From positions 1,674,001 to 1,738,000 of the forward strand of contig NZ_CP108513.1 in the NCBI RefSeq assembly GCF_035989285.1: a stretch of DNA of 64,000 nt. The letters are read 5' to 3'. The position numbers and the translations under genes are program-made. Of the stretch, positions 34,135 to 43,015 are shown piece by piece. A model generated the notes under the pieces. The model made no database searches. It worked only from the letters and a program-made list of their open reading frames with translations, and was not told the origin of the DNA. Positions within the stretch are counted from its first letter, which is position 1; the number at the start of each line of letters is the position of its first letter. Origin of the DNA: Streptomyces sp. NBC_01235 (lineage in GTDB: Bacteria; Actinomycetota; Actinomycetes; Streptomycetales; Streptomycetaceae).

Positions 34135-35033
34135 GGGGTTTCCTGGAGTGGGGCCGGCCGTGCGGTGACGGGCAGGTCGTAGGTCCGCACGGCCGTGCCG
34201 GTGAAGACGTCATGGCGCTCGGCCGGCCCGAGCCCGGCCGTCAACTCGCGTGCGACGGCGATCACTTGGGCGTACGTGGCGGCGAGCCGACAGACGGGCC
34301 AGTCGGAGCCGAACATCAGCCGCCCGGGTCCGAAGGCGTCGAGCACGGTGTCGGCGTACGGCACGAGGGCCGCGGTGGTCCACGAGCCCCAGTCGGCTTC
34401 GGTGACCATGCCGGAGAGTTTGCAGACGGTATTGGGGAGGGCGGCGAGGCGCCGGATCTGCTGCGCCCAGGGGCCGAGTTCGCCGGACGCGATGGGCGGC
34501 TTGCCGAGGTGGTCGAGGACGAAGGTGAGGCCTGGCAGGCGCTCCGCGGCCTCGACGGCCGCCGCGAGTTGGTGGGGCTTCACCACGAGGTCGTGGACGA
34601 GTCCCGCATCGGCGACCGCGGAAAGGCCACGCAGAACCTCGGGACGTACGAGCCAGCGCGGATCCGGCTCGCCCTGCACCTGGTGGCGGATGCCCACCAG
34701 GTGCTCCCCTCCAAAACCCGCGCGCAGCCTCGCGAGGGTCTCGGCGACATCGGGGGCGGTCAGGTCGGTCCAGCCGACGACCCCGGCGACCAGGTCGCTG
34801 TCGGCGGCCAGGGCCAGGAACTCCGGGGTCTCCTCCGGTACGGTGATCGTCTGCACCAGCACGGTGGCGGTGACACCGGCCGCACGGGCCTCCGGTGCCA
34901 GGTCCGCGAGGGTGAAGTCGCGTCGCAGCGGGGCGAGTTCGTCTCCGCTGATCCAGTCCTGGTCGCGGACGGACAGGTCCCACATGTGGTGGTGGGCGTC
35001 CACGATGCCGGGCACGGTCTCCGCTCCGGTCAC
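34125..35033 (-). CDS. Amidohydrolase-family lactonase, probable L-fucono-1,5-lactone hydrolase
   Basis: 302 residues from GTG 35033, which overlaps the mutarotase stop (GTGA). Amidohydrolase-2 fold: the metal motif VDAHHHMWDL near residue 10, FVLDHLGKPPI near residue 175, and the metal Asp in LMFGSDWPVCRL near residue 250. Members of this group hydrolyse sugar lactones such as L-fucono- or L-rhamnono-lactone and 4-sulfomuconolactone. In this operon it is the natural candidate for opening the lactone made by the aldo/keto reductase, giving L-fuconate. The substrate is inferred from context. Confidence 0.85.
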   Translation of the reverse strand: MTGAETVPGIVDAHHHMWDLSVRDQDWISGDELAPLRRDFTLADLAPEARAAGVTATVLVQTITVPEETPEFLALAADSDLVAGVVGWTDLTAPDVAETLARLRAGFGGEHLVGIRHQVQGEPDPRWLVRPEVLRGLSAVADAGLVHDLVVKPHQLAAAVEAAERLPGLTFVLDHLGKPPIASGELGPWAQQIRRLAALPNTVCKLSGMVTEADWGSWTTAALVPYADTVLDAFGPGRLMFGSDWPVCRLAATYAQVIAVARELTAGLGPAERHDVFTGTAVRTYDLPVTARPAPLQETPCA

Positions 35034-35374
35034 CGTTCCCACACCACCGGCAGCGAGGCGTCCGCGCCCTGCGCGGGGTAGTCGTGGACGACGTCGAGCA
35101 GGTCGGCCGTCCGGGCCTGCCAGGCGATGTTGACGGGCAACTTGTCGAGTTCGACGATCGTCGTCCGGCAGTCCTCGGCCTCCGGCACATGGAACAGGTC
35201 CGCGCCTCCCCACGCTCGGCTCCGCTCGCGCGGGGACCCACACCGCCGGATCGTCCATTCCCTCACCCCCGCGGCGCGGATGGCGGCGGTGAGTTCCTCG
35301 GGCACCTCGCGGTGCGCGGCCTCGTACGGCTCGATGCGGTCGGCGCGGACCTTGGTGTGCAGGGCAACCCTCAT
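35030..35374 (-). CDS. L-rhamnose mutarotase-family protein (probable L-fucose mutarotase)
   Basis: 114 residues from ATG 35374 (GAAGGAA upstream; ATGA overlap with the aldo/keto reductase stop). The family marks are the N-terminal MRVALHTKVRADRIEPYEAA HREVP region with its catalytic His, then IRAAGVREWTI and the Trp-rich end (VNIAWQARTADLLDVVHDYP). RhaM-type proteins interconvert alpha and beta anomers of 6-deoxyhexoses. Here it should supply the anomer used by the dehydrogenase. The known families do not separate rhamnose from fucose by simple motifs, so the substrate follows from the neighbours. Confidence 0.85.
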   Translation of the reverse strand: MRVALHTKVRADRIEPYEAAHREVPEELTAAIRAAGVREWTIRRCGSPRERSRAWGGADLFHVPEAEDCRTTIVELDKLPVNIAWQARTADLLDVVHDYPAQGADASLPVVWER

Positions 35375-36411
35375 GACGGTTCCTTCGACGGCATGGCTTC
35401 CCCGGTCGGCGTGGCTGCCCCGTTTGGTGCGGGGACCGGTGTGTCCGGGTCCAGCAGTCCCTCGGCGCGCAGTTCGTCCCACAGGGCGTCCGGAATCGGG
35501 CGTCGCAGCTGCTCCACCGTGTCGCGCACCTCCTCGGGAGTGCGCGCGCCGGTCAGGACGCTCACGACCGCGGGATGGCCGAACGGGAAGCGCAGCGCGG
35601 CGGCACGCAGCGGCACGCCGTGGCGTTCGCAGACCGCGAGGAGCCGCAGCGCCCGGTCGAGGACCGGCTGCGGAGCGGGTGCGTAGTCGTATGTGGCGCC
35701 GGGCCGGGGGGCCGTCAGCAGCCCGGAGTTGAACACCCCTCCGATGACCACGCTCCGGCCGCGGGCGGCTGCCTCCGGGAGCAGGTCGGTGAGCGAGTCC
35801 TGTTCCAGGAGGGTGTAGCGGCCGGCCAGCAGCACCACGTCGATGTCCGTCTCACGCAGGAACCGGGCGGGCAGGGCGGACTGGTTCGTCCCGACGCCGA
35901 TCGCTCCGATCACGCCTTCGGCGCGTAGCCGATCCAGCGCCGGGTACGCCTCGCGCAACGCCTGGTCGGCGTGGTCGTCGGGGTCGTGCAGCAGGGCCAC
36001 GTCGACGCGGTCGACGCCGAGACGTTCCAGGCTCGCCTCCAGGGAGCGCAGCACTCCGTCGGCGCTGAAGTCCCAGACCCGGCGGTGGGTGGCCGGGACG
36101 GCGAAGCCATGGGCGAGGTCGTCGCCGGCGCCGCCCTGCGGATTCGGCACGAGAAGCCGGCCCACCTTGGTGGAGAGCGTGTAGGTGTCACGGGGGCGGT
36201 CGCGCAGCGCCGCGCCGAGCCGCCGTTCCGACAGGCCGAGACCGTAGTGGGGCGCGGTGTCGAAGGTGCGGACACCGGCGTCCCAGGCCGCCTCCACCGT
36301 GTCGTGGGCGGCCTCGTCGGTGACCGGGTGGAAGAGGTTGCCGAGGGCGGCACAGCCCAGCGCCAGTTCCGAGACCGGTACCGCGCTGCCGCCCAGCCCG
36401 GTGGTCCTCAC
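35371..36411 (-). CDS. Aldo/keto reductase, probable L-fucose (D-threo-aldose) 1-dehydrogenase
   Basis: 346 residues from GTG 36411, overlapping the dehydrogenase stop (GTGA). AKR barrel features: ALGCAALGNLFHPV, GVRTFDTAPHYGLGLSERRL with the catalytic Asp and Tyr, VDVALLHDPDDHADQALREA with the active-site His, and GVFNSGLLTAP near the cofactor site. D-threo-aldose dehydrogenases oxidise L-fucose to L-fucono-1,5-lactone with NAD(P)+, the first step of the oxidative pathway. A broken second copy of the C-terminal part exists at 2590-2838. Confidence 0.9.
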   Translation of the reverse strand: MRTTGLGGSAVPVSELALGCAALGNLFHPVTDEAAHDTVEAAWDAGVRTFDTAPHYGLGLSERRLGAALRDRPRDTYTLSTKVGRLLVPNPQGGAGDDLAHGFAVPATHRRVWDFSADGVLRSLEASLERLGVDRVDVALLHDPDDHADQALREAYPALDRLRAEGVIGAIGVGTNQSALPARFLRETDIDVVLLAGRYTLLEQDSLTDLLPEAAARGRSVVIGGVFNSGLLTAPRPGATYDYAPAPQPVLDRALRLLAVCERHGVPLRAAALRFPFGHPAVVSVLTGARTPEEVRDTVEQLRRPIPDALWDELRAEGLLDPDTPVPAPNGAATPTGEAMPSKEPS

Positions 36412-37166
36412 GACCGGTCCACCGGGCGCAGCCGCAGTCCCTGCATGCCGCCGTCCACCGCGAGCGCGGTGCCGGTGACGGACGCCGCGGCCGGACTCGC
36501 CAGGTAGACGATGGCGGCCGCCACCTCGTCGGCGGTGATCAGGCGTCCCAGGGGCTGGCGGGCGTTGAGGGCCGCGCGCTCGGCCTCGGGATCGTCGGCC
36601 GCGTCCAGCAGCCGCGATACCCATGGTGTGTCGGCGGTGCCGGGGTTGACGCAGTTGACGCGGATGCCCTCGCGGACGTGGTCGGCGGCCATGGCGAGAG
36701 TCAGTGAGAGGACCGCACCCTTGCTGGCGCAGTACAGGGCGCGCTGAGGCAGTCCCGCGGTGGCGCCTATCGAGCACGTGTTGACGACCGCCGCGTGCGC
36801 GGAGCGGCGCAGGTGGGGAAGGGCGGCGCGCGTGGTGCGGACGATGCCGAGGACGTTGACGTCCAGGACCCGGTGCCACTGCTCGTCCGGGTTGTCCTCG
36901 ACGGTGCCCACCGCGCCGATGCCCGCGTTGTTCACGAGGATGTCCAGGCCGCCGAGCCGCTCGGCAGCCTGTTCCACGGCGGCGCGCACGGAGACGTCGT
37001 CGCTGACGTCTGCCTTCAGGCCGAGCAGCGGTTCGCTGACGCCGCCCGGATCGAGGTCGAGCACGGCCACTGCCGCACCCTGCGCCGCCAGTGCGCGGGC
37101 CGTGGACAGCCCGATGCCGGACGCGCCCCCGGTGACGGCGGCCCTGAGCCCTGACAGACCGGTCAT
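36408..37166 (-). CDS. Short-chain dehydrogenase, probable 2-keto-3-deoxy-L-fuconate dehydrogenase
   Basis: 252 residues from ATG 37166 (AGGAGGAGGT upstream; ATGA overlap with the enolase gene). Classical [23 protein letters not shown] (NAD-binding glycines), NNAGIGAVG, catalytic Ser in [20 protein letters not shown] (Tyr and Lys). [20 protein letters not shown] followed by ARQPLGRLI is characteristic of 2-keto-3-deoxy-L-fuconate dehydrogenases of the non-phosphorylating fucose pathway. The reaction yields 2,4-diketo-3-deoxy-L-fuconate for the hydrolase encoded upstream in the operon. Confidence 0.9.
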   Translation of the reverse strand: MTGLSGLRAAVTGGASGIGLSTARALAAQGAAVAVLDLDPGGVSEPLLGLKADVSDDVSVRAAVEQAAERLGGLDILVNNAGIGAVGTVEDNPDEQWHRVLDVNVLGIVRTTRAALPHLRRSAHAAVVNTCSIGATAGLPQRALYCASKGAVLSLTLAMAADHVREGIRVNCVNPGTADTPWVSRLLDAADDPEAERAALNARQPLGRLITADEVAAAIVYLASPAAASVTGTALAVDGGMQGLRLRPVDRS

Positions 37167-38500
37167 GCCACCTCCTCCTGAGCTGCGCGGTCGGCGACCC
37201 AGAACGTGCCGTCCGGGTAGCGGTATTCGACGATGGACTCCTGCCGCATGGTGGCCGAGAAGCCCGGCGCGAGCGGCGCGGTGTAGTGGCCGTCGCGGAT
37301 GACCACGGGCGCCGTGAAGTGCTGGTGGAGGTGGTCGACGTACTCGATCACGCGGTTCTCGGTGGTGCCGGACAGCGCCAGGTAGTCGAACATCGACAGG
37401 TGCTGCACCAGCTCGCACAGGCCGACGCCGCCGGCGTGCGGGCACACCGGCACCCCGAACTTCGCGGCGAGCAGCAGGATCGCGAGGTTCTCATTGACTC
37501 CGCCGACGCGGGCCGCGTCGATCTGGAGGACGTCGATGGCGCCGGCCTGGAGGAGCTGCTTGAAGACGATGCGGTTCTGCACGTGTTCGCCGGTGGCGAC
37601 CTTCACGGGGGCGACGCCCCGGCGGACGGCGGCGTGGCCGAGGATGTCGTCGGGGCTGGTGGGCTCCTCGATCCAGTACGGGTCGAACTCGGCGAGCGCC
37701 TTGGTCCACTCGACCGCCTCGTCCACGTTCCAGCGCTGGTTGGCGTCGATGGCGATGCGGATCTCCTCGCCGACGGCGGCGCGGGCGGTGCGCATGCGGC
37801 GGATGTCGTCGGCGAGGTCGGCGCCGACCTTGAGCTTGATCTGGGTGAAGCCGTCGGCGACGGCCTGCTTGGCCAGCCGGGTGAGCTTCTCGTCGGAGTA
37901 GCCGAGCCAGCCCGGTGAGGTGGTGTAGCCGGGGTAGCCGCGCTCCAGCAGGACGGCCTCGCGCTCCGCGAGCCCGGTGCGGCCCTCGCGCAGCAGTTGG
38001 AGGGCGTCCTCCGGAGTGAGGACGTCGGCGATGTAGCGGAAGTCGACCTGGGAGACCAGCCACTCGGGGTCGGCATGGGCGAGCAGCCGCCACAGGGGCA
38101 GTCCGGCGCGCTTGGCGGCCAGGTCCCACACGGCGTTGACGACGGCGCCGATGGCCATGTGCATCACGCCCTTCTCGGGGCCGAGCCAGCGCAGCTGGCT
38201 GTCCCCGATCAGGTCGCGGTTGACCGAGCCGGGGTCGGCGCACAGCTCTTCCACCGAGCGGCCCACGAGGTGGGGCCGCAGGGCGCCGATCGCGGCGACC
38301 TGGACATCGTTGCCGCGTCCGATGGTGAAGGTGAAGCCGTGGCCCTCGTGCCCGTCGCCGGCGTCTGTGCGCAGCACGACATAGGCGGCGGAGTAGTCGG
38401 GGTCCGGGTTCATCGCGTCGGAGCCGTCCAGTTCCCGCGAGGTGGGGAAGCGGACGTCGTAGGTGTCGACGGCGGTGATCCGGGCGGAGGTTGTAGTCAA
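37163..38500 (-). CDS. Enolase-superfamily L-fuconate dehydratase
   Basis: 445 residues. TTG 38500 is preferred (AAAGGCAG upstream, family-like start [20 protein letters not shown]); GTG 38518, which overlaps the hydrolase stop, is the alternative. Mandelate-racemase-type barrel: [16 protein letters not shown] (KxK base), [11 protein letters not shown] and [14 protein letters not shown] (metal ligands Asp, Glu), [18 protein letters not shown], then [20 protein letters not shown] and [20 protein letters not shown] (His-Asp pair). These strings closely follow characterised L-fuconate dehydratases such as the Xanthomonas enzyme. It converts L-fuconate to 2-keto-3-deoxy-L-fuconate and is the strongest evidence for the pathway. 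Confidence 0.95.
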   Translation of the reverse strand: MTTTSARITAVDTYDVRFPTSRELDGSDAMNPDPDYSAAYVVLRTDAGDGHEGHGFTFTIGRGNDVQVAAIGALRPHLVGRSVEELCADPGSVNRDLIGDSQLRWLGPEKGVMHMAIGAVVNAVWDLAAKRAGLPLWRLLAHADPEWLVSQVDFRYIADVLTPEDALQLLREGRTGLAEREAVLLERGYPGYTTSPGWLGYSDEKLTRLAKQAVADGFTQIKLKVGADLADDIRRMRTARAAVGEEIRIAIDANQRWNVDEAVEWTKALAEFDPYWIEEPTSPDDILGHAAVRRGVAPVKVATGEHVQNRIVFKQLLQAGAIDVLQIDAARVGGVNENLAILLLAAKFGVPVCPHAGGVGLCELVQHLSMFDYLALSGTTENRVIEYVDHLHQHFTAPVVIRDGHYTAPLAPGFSATMRQESIVEYRYPDGTFWVADRAAQEEVA

Positions 38501-38514
38501 GGTGGTGCTGCCTT

Positions 38515-39366
38515 TCACGCTTGGGCGAAGGTCTGGCGCTGGCTGCCGAGGCCGTCGACAGAAAGCTCGACGGTGTCGCCGGGGCGCAGGAAGGGAGTGC
38601 CGGGAAGCCCCAGAGCCACGCCCGCGGGCGTACCGGTGTTGATCACGTCCCCCGGTTCCAGGACCATGTACTGGCTCAAGTACGACACGATGTGGTCGAC
38701 CGGGAAGATCATGTCGCTGGTGTGGCCGTCCTGCCGCTTCACGCCGTTGACGCTCAGGTGCAAACCGAGGTTCTGCGGGTCGCCGGCCTCGTCGGCGGTG
38801 ACCAGCCACGGGCCGAGCGGGTTGAAGGTCTCGCAGGACTTGCCCAGGTCCCACTGCGGCGAGTACTCCAGCTGGAACTCGCGCTCCGAGACGTCATGGC
38901 TGATCGCATAGCCCGCGATCACGGCGCGCGCGGCCTCGGGGCCGTCGAGGTAGCGGGCCCGCCGTCCGATGACGACCGCCAGCTCGACCTCCCAGTCGGT
39001 CTTGACCGAGCCTCGGGGGATCAGCACCTCGTCGTACGGGCCGACGACCGTGCCCGGGTCCTTCATGAACACCACTGGGCGCGCGGGAATCGCCGCGCCC
39101 GTCTCGGCAGCGTGGTCGCGGTAGTTGAGACCGACGCAGATGACCTTGCCGGGGCGGGTGACGGGTGGGCCGATCCGCAGACCGTCCTGGTCGAGCTCGG
39201 CCGGCTCTCCCGCCGCGACGGCCGCGCGGGCCCGCTCCACTCCCCCGGAGGCGAGGAAGACCCCGTCGATGTCCGGGGTCACTGAGGACAGGTCCAGCAG
39301 CCGGCCGTCGTCGGTAAGGACAGCGGGCCGCTCCTGACCGGGGGCGCCGACTCGTAGCAGTTTCAC
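38515..39366 (-). CDS. Fumarylacetoacetate-hydrolase-family 2,4-diketo-3-deoxy-L-fuconate hydrolase
   Basis: 283 residues from GTG 39366 (AAGGGAG six bases upstream; ATG 39384 would put that site inside the gene). FAH fold: [58 protein letters not shown] with the metal Glu/Glu, [29 protein letters not shown]. It is the first gene of the operon. In the oxidative fucose pathway this enzyme cleaves 2,4-diketo-3-deoxy-L-fuconate into pyruvate and L-lactate. A separate FAH-family protein at 51174 belongs to the gentisate pathway and differs in the same regions. Confidence 0.9.
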   Translation of the reverse strand: MKLLRVGAPGQERPAVLTDDGRLLDLSSVTPDIDGVFLASGGVERARAAVAAGEPAELDQDGLRIGPPVTRPGKVICVGLNYRDHAAETGAAIPARPVVFMKDPGTVVGPYDEVLIPRGSVKTDWEVELAVVIGRRARYLDGPEAARAVIAGYAISHDVSEREFQLEYSPQWDLGKSCETFNPLGPWLVTADEAGDPQNLGLHLSVNGVKRQDGHTSDMIFPVDHIVSYLSQYMVLEPGDVINTGTPAGVALGLPGTPFLRPGDTVELSVDGLGSQRQTFAQA

Positions 39367-39477
39367 TGGGGGCTCCCTTGCCATGCGGGTCTCGTCTGAG
39401 AGGTGGTCGGCCGTAGGGCCGGGCCGCCTGCGGTGCGCCGGGCCGGACCTGCCGACGGGCTTCGCCCATCACATCGC

Positions 39478-39492
39478 AGTCATCGGATGTAT
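39478..39492. promoter_or_regulatory. Fucose-regulon operator copy 5 (AGTCATCGGATGTAT)
   Basis: 13 of 15 match, 112 bp upstream of the first catabolic gene (start 39366). The spacing is close to that of copies 1, 2 and 4. Confidence 0.7.
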
Positions 39493-39536
39493 GGCGGCAC
39501 AGTGACCTTAGATGCGGGGATCGCACCTGACAATGG

Positions 39537-39551
39537 ATTCCTCGGATGTAT
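39537..39551. promoter_or_regulatory. Fucose-regulon operator copy 6 (ATTCCTCGGATGTAT)
   Basis: 13 of 15 match with one perfect half-site, 59 bp from copy 5. Could cooperate with copy 5 or serve the divergent side. Confidence 0.6.
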
Positions 39552-39970
39552 TTCGTCGGCGTGGCCGGCCAAGCGCTCACCAAGGCAGATTCACCATGGT
39601 CACGCATGGCCACGAGGTCGACACGTAACCCGCCATCCGATGAATCCAAGGTGAGCTGCAGGCCCATCTCCCCTGGTGAGAGCGAGGTCGGCAGGAATCC
39701 TCCGGCCACCCCGAGGGGAATGCGGCCCTCGGGGCCCGCTTCTGCTCCCTCCCCACCGCTCGAGGCGGCCCCGTTGCTGAATCGTGAGCTGCTGCGGCGC
39801 ATCGCCCGTCAGGCACGAAGGCAGAAACCCTGCAGGTCGCGCGGGTGGTCAGCACGGATCACCGAGGCCGGAACGGCACCTCGACGCCCTACGGCGTGAT
39901 GTCCCACAAATCTCTGGCGGCGAACTCTTGTCAACGTCGGCAACGTCGCCGTAACGTCCTCACGTCCGAG

Positions 39971-39985
39971 ATACATCGGAGGAAT
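39971..39985. promoter_or_regulatory. Fucose-regulon operator copy 7 (ATACATCGGAGGAAT)
   Basis: 13 of 15 match with a perfect left half (ATACATC), 233 bp upstream of the binding-protein gene at 40218. Confidence 0.6.
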
Positions 39986-40217
39986 GCTCGCAGCATTCAG
40001 TGCGCCCGTTCGGCTCGCATCCGCACGGTCGCGTCGCCTCCGCATCCTCGGTCCCCGGCTGACCCTCACACCCATCCCTCAGGGCACGATCCGCGCATTT
40101 TTCGCGCCGGATCGGCAACTGCCCGTCCGGCGACCTCGCCCCTCCCCCGCAGGCAGGTACGCCCTCACCACCGTTGCCCTGCGGCCCAGTGCCCCTGGCT
40201 AAGGAGAGAACACGGCC

Positions 40218-41267
40218 ATGAAGCTCGCTCGCACCCGCTCCACCGCCGCAGCCGCCACCGCCGTCCTCGCGGTGCTGGCCCTCGCCACCGCGTGCAACCG
40301 CGAAAGCACCGGCTCGGCCGCCTCGGGCGGTGACAAGCCCGCCATCGGGATCGACCTGCCGCGCTCCGACTCCGACTTCTGGAACTCCTACGCGCAGTAC
40401 ATCGAGAAGGACGTCAAGTCCGACGGCATCAAGGCGCTGCCGATCAGCAACTCGCAGAACGACGTCACCAAGCTGGTCGCCAACGTGCAGGTGTTCCAGA
40501 ACACCGGGGCCAAGGCCGTCGTCATGGCGCCCCAGGACACCGGCGCCATCGCCTCCACCCTCGACACCCTCGCGTCGAAGAAGATCCCCGTGGTCAGCGT
40601 CGACACCAGACCCGACAAGGGTGACGTCTACATGGTGGTCCGCGCCGACAACAGGGCGTACGGCACCAAGGCCTGCGAGTTCCTCGGCAAGCAGCTCGGT
40701 GGCAAGGGCAAGGTCGCCGAGTTCCAGGGCGCTCTGGACTCGATCAACGGGCGCGACCGCTCCGAGGCGTTCGCCGCATGCATGAAGCAGAAGTTCCCCG
40801 GCATCAAGGTCTTCGAGCTGCCCACCGACTGGAAGGGCGACGTGGCCTCCGCCAAGCTGCAGAGCCTGCTCGCCCAGCACCCCGACCTGAACGGCATCTA
40901 CATGCAGGCCGGCGGCGTCTTCCTGCAGCCGACGCTGGCCCTGCTGGAGCAGAAGGGCCTGCTCAAGCCCGCCGGGCAGAAGGGTCACATCAGCATCATC
41001 TCCAACGACGGCATCCCGCAGGAGTTCGACGCCATCCGCAAGGGACAGATCGACGCCACGATCTCCCAGCCCGCCGACCTCTACGCCAAGTACGCGCTGT
41101 ACTACGCCAAGGCCGCCGCCGAGGGCAAGACCTTCAAGCCGGGTGCGACCGACCACGACTCCACCATCATCAAGCTGCCCAACGGTCTCGAGGACCAGCT
41201 GCCCGCCCCACTGGTCACCAAGGACAACGTCGACGACAAGACCCTGTGGGGCAACAACGTCGGCTGA
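40218..41267 (+). CDS. Sugar ABC importer, periplasmic-type binding lipoprotein (probable L-fucose)
   Basis: 349 residues; ATG 40218 with AAGGAGA upstream. The signal ends in a lipobox, ALATAC, with Cys26 as the lipid anchor. The mature part is a type I sugar-binding fold of the ribose/galactose group (FWNSYAQYIEKDVKSDGIKA, AVVMAPQDTGAIASTLD, VVSVDTRPDKGDVYM, EFQGALDSINGRDRSEAF). It is divergent from the fucose catabolic operon and shares operators with it, so L-fucose is the expected ligand. No experimental ligand is known to me for this protein. Two hairpins follow before the ATPase gene. Confidence 0.9.
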   Translation: MKLARTRSTAAAATAVLAVLALATACNRESTGSAASGGDKPAIGIDLPRSDSDFWNSYAQYIEKDVKSDGIKALPISNSQNDVTKLVANVQVFQNTGAKAVVMAPQDTGAIASTLDTLASKKIPVVSVDTRPDKGDVYMVVRADNRAYGTKACEFLGKQLGGKGKVAEFQGALDSINGRDRSEAFAACMKQKFPGIKVFELPTDWKGDVASAKLQSLLAQHPDLNGIYMQAGGVFLQPTLALLEQKGLLKPAGQKGHISIISNDGIPQEFDAIRKGQIDATISQPADLYAKYALYYAKAAAEGKTFKPGATDHDSTIIKLPNGLEDQLPAPLVTKDNVDDKTLWGNNVG

Positions 41268-41291
41268 TGACCGTCAGTTCCTGCCCGCCGC

Positions 41292-41320
41292 GTCGGGGGA
41301 GGGCAGCCCCCGCCCCCGAC
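41292..41320 (+). terminator. Hairpin 1 between binding protein and ATPase genes
   Basis: GTCGGGGG / CCCCCGAC, 8-bp stem, 13-base loop, 25 bp after the binding-protein stop. Likely a partial terminator or mRNA stabiliser inside the operon. Confidence 0.5.
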
Positions 41321-41326
41321 GCCTAC

Positions 41327-41345
41327 CCCGCCCCGCCGGGGCGGG
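41327..41345 (+). terminator. Hairpin 2 between binding protein and ATPase genes
   Basis: CCCGCCCC / GGGGCGGG, 8-bp stem with a three-base loop, directly after hairpin 1. Together they would raise the ratio of binding protein to membrane components. Confidence 0.5.
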
Positions 41346-41399
41346 TACCCGCCCGCGCCCCTCGGCTCCAGCCTCCGTACACGAAGGACGGTATCCACC

Positions 41400-43013
41400 A
41401 TGGCGGACACAGCGACCGCCCCGGCGACCGGCCCCGGCACTTTGGCCCCTGTGGCCGAGGCGACCGGCATCAGCAAACGATTCGGCCCGACCGTCGCGCT
41501 GCGCGACGCCCGTATCACCATCGCCCCCGGCGAGGCGCACGCCCTGGTCGGACGCAACGGCGCCGGCAAGTCGACGCTCGTGTCCATCCTCACCGGCCTC
41601 CAGCAACCCGACACCGGCACCCTGCGCTTCTCCGGCGAGTCGGCGCCTGCCTTCGGCGACATCGACGCCTGGCGCTCACGCGTAGCCTGCGTCTATCAGC
41701 GCTCCACCATCATCGGTGACCTGACCGTCGCCGAGAACCTCTTCCTGAACCGGCAGAGCTCCGGGGCGGTGCAGCCCATCCGCTGGAAGCAACTGCGCCG
41801 GCGGGCCGAGGAGCTGCTCGGCGAGTACGGCGTGGCCGTCGACCCGACCGCGCGGGCCAAGGACCTCACCGTCGAGCAGCGGCAGTTCGTCGAGATCGCA
41901 CGGGCCCTGTCGTTCGGCGCACGCTTCATCATCCTCGACGAGCCGACCGCGAAACTCGACGCCCGCGGCATCGACCGGCTGTTCGGCAAGCTCCACGACC
42001 TCCAGCGCCAAGGCGTCGCCTTCCTGTTCATCTCCCACCACCTGCAAGAGGTGTACGACCTCTGCACCACGGTCACCGTCTACCGTGACGCGGCCCACAT
42101 CCTCACCGCGCCCGTCGCCGAACTCGGCCACCAGGCGCTGGTGGAGGCCATGACCGGCGAGTCGGCCTCCACGGTCAACGCCACCGCCGGCCGGTCTCCG
42201 GTCGCGCCGGCGAATGCCCCGGAACTGCTGGCGGTCGACGGCCTGACACTGCCCGGCGTCTGCGAGGACATCTCCCTCTCGGTCCGCTCCGGCGAGGTCG
42301 TCGGGCTCGCCGGCGCCACCGCCAGCGGCAATGTGCAGGTGGGTGAGGCGATCGCCGGTCTGCACCGCGCCAAGGACGGCCGGATCACGGTCGGTGGCAG
42401 GAGCGTGCGCACCGGCAGTGTGCCGTCCGCGCTCACCGCCGGAGTCGGTCTGGTCCCCGAGGACCGCCACCTCCAGGGCCTGGTGAACAACCGCAGCGTG
42501 GCGGAGAACGCGACGCTCACCGTCACCGACCAGCTCGGTCCGTTCGGCACGGTGCTGCCGGCCCGCACCAAGGCGTTCGCCGGGCGCATGATCCGGGACC
42601 TCGACATCAAGACCCCGGGAGCCGCCACGCCGGTCTCCGCACTCTCGGGCGGCAACCAGCAGAAGGTCGTCGTCGCCCGTGCCCTGGCCACCGATCCGCA
42701 CGTCCTGGTGGCCATCCGCCCCACCAACGGGGTGGACGTCAAGTCCAAGGAGTTCCTCCTGGGCCGCATCCGGCAGGTCGCCGACGGCGGCAAGGCCGCA
42801 CTGATCGTCTCCGACGAACTGGACGACCTGAAGGTCTGCGACCGGATCGTCGTCATGTTCCACGGGCGCGTGGTCGCCGAGCTCGACCGCGGCTGGAAGG
42901 ACGAAGTCGTCGTCGCCGCCATCGAGGGCGTCAGCGGCGACACGGCCCGCGCCACCGCGTCCCCCGCATCCGCCGTACCCGCCTCAACCGGCGCAGACGA
43001 GCACGGAAGGTAG
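41400..43013 (+). CDS. Sugar ABC importer, double ATPase subunit (RbsA-like)
   Basis: 537 residues; ATG 41400 with AAGGA upstream. The first nucleotide-binding domain is canonical: Walker A GRNGAGKST (residues 51-59), Q-loop VYQRSTI, signature LTVEQRQ, Walker B FIILDEPTAKLD. In the second half (~275-510) the Walker A position reads AGATASGNVQVGEA and lacks the Gly-Lys-Ser/Thr. The signature LSGGNQQ is kept, but the Walker B region is VLVAIRPTNGVDV without the Asp-Glu pair. The second site is therefore probably non-hydrolytic, a stronger loss than usual for this family. Ends 2 bp before the permease gene. Confidence 0.92.
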   Translation: MADTATAPATGPGTLAPVAEATGISKRFGPTVALRDARITIAPGEAHALVGRNGAGKSTLVSILTGLQQPDTGTLRFSGESAPAFGDIDAWRSRVACVYQRSTIIGDLTVAENLFLNRQSSGAVQPIRWKQLRRRAEELLGEYGVAVDPTARAKDLTVEQRQFVEIARALSFGARFIILDEPTAKLDARGIDRLFGKLHDLQRQGVAFLFISHHLQEVYDLCTTVTVYRDAAHILTAPVAELGHQALVEAMTGESASTVNATAGRSPVAPANAPELLAVDGLTLPGVCEDISLSVRSGEVVGLAGATASGNVQVGEAIAGLHRAKDGRITVGGRSVRTGSVPSALTAGVGLVPEDRHLQGLVNNRSVAENATLTVTDQLGPFGTVLPARTKAFAGRMIRDLDIKTPGAATPVSALSGGNQQKVVVARALATDPHVLVAIRPTNGVDVKSKEFLLGRIRQVADGGKAALIVSDELDDLKVCDRIVVMFHGRVVAELDRGWKDEVVVAAIEGVSGDTARATASPASAVPASTGADEHGR

Positions 43014-43015
43014 TC

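Larger units (their letters stand above)
39367..40217. other. Divergent control region of the fucose operon and importer
   Basis: 851 bp without an intact gene and with three operator copies (39478, 39537, 39971). A minus-strand frame around 39540-39802 (GRIPLGVAGGFLPTSLSPGE) is protein-like but runs into the operators, has no good start site, and is not recognised. Confidence 0.55.

Noticed and set aside
15072..39551. The scattered ACATCSGATGT repeats as a CRISPR or transposon-end signature
   Set aside because: Copies are single, unevenly spaced over 25 kb and always at promoter distance, which fits operators and not arrays or element ends.
39577..39802. Small minus-strand gene in the fucose control region
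   Set aside because: No start site and no family recognised, and the frame runs into the operator copies. Could be chance coding character.
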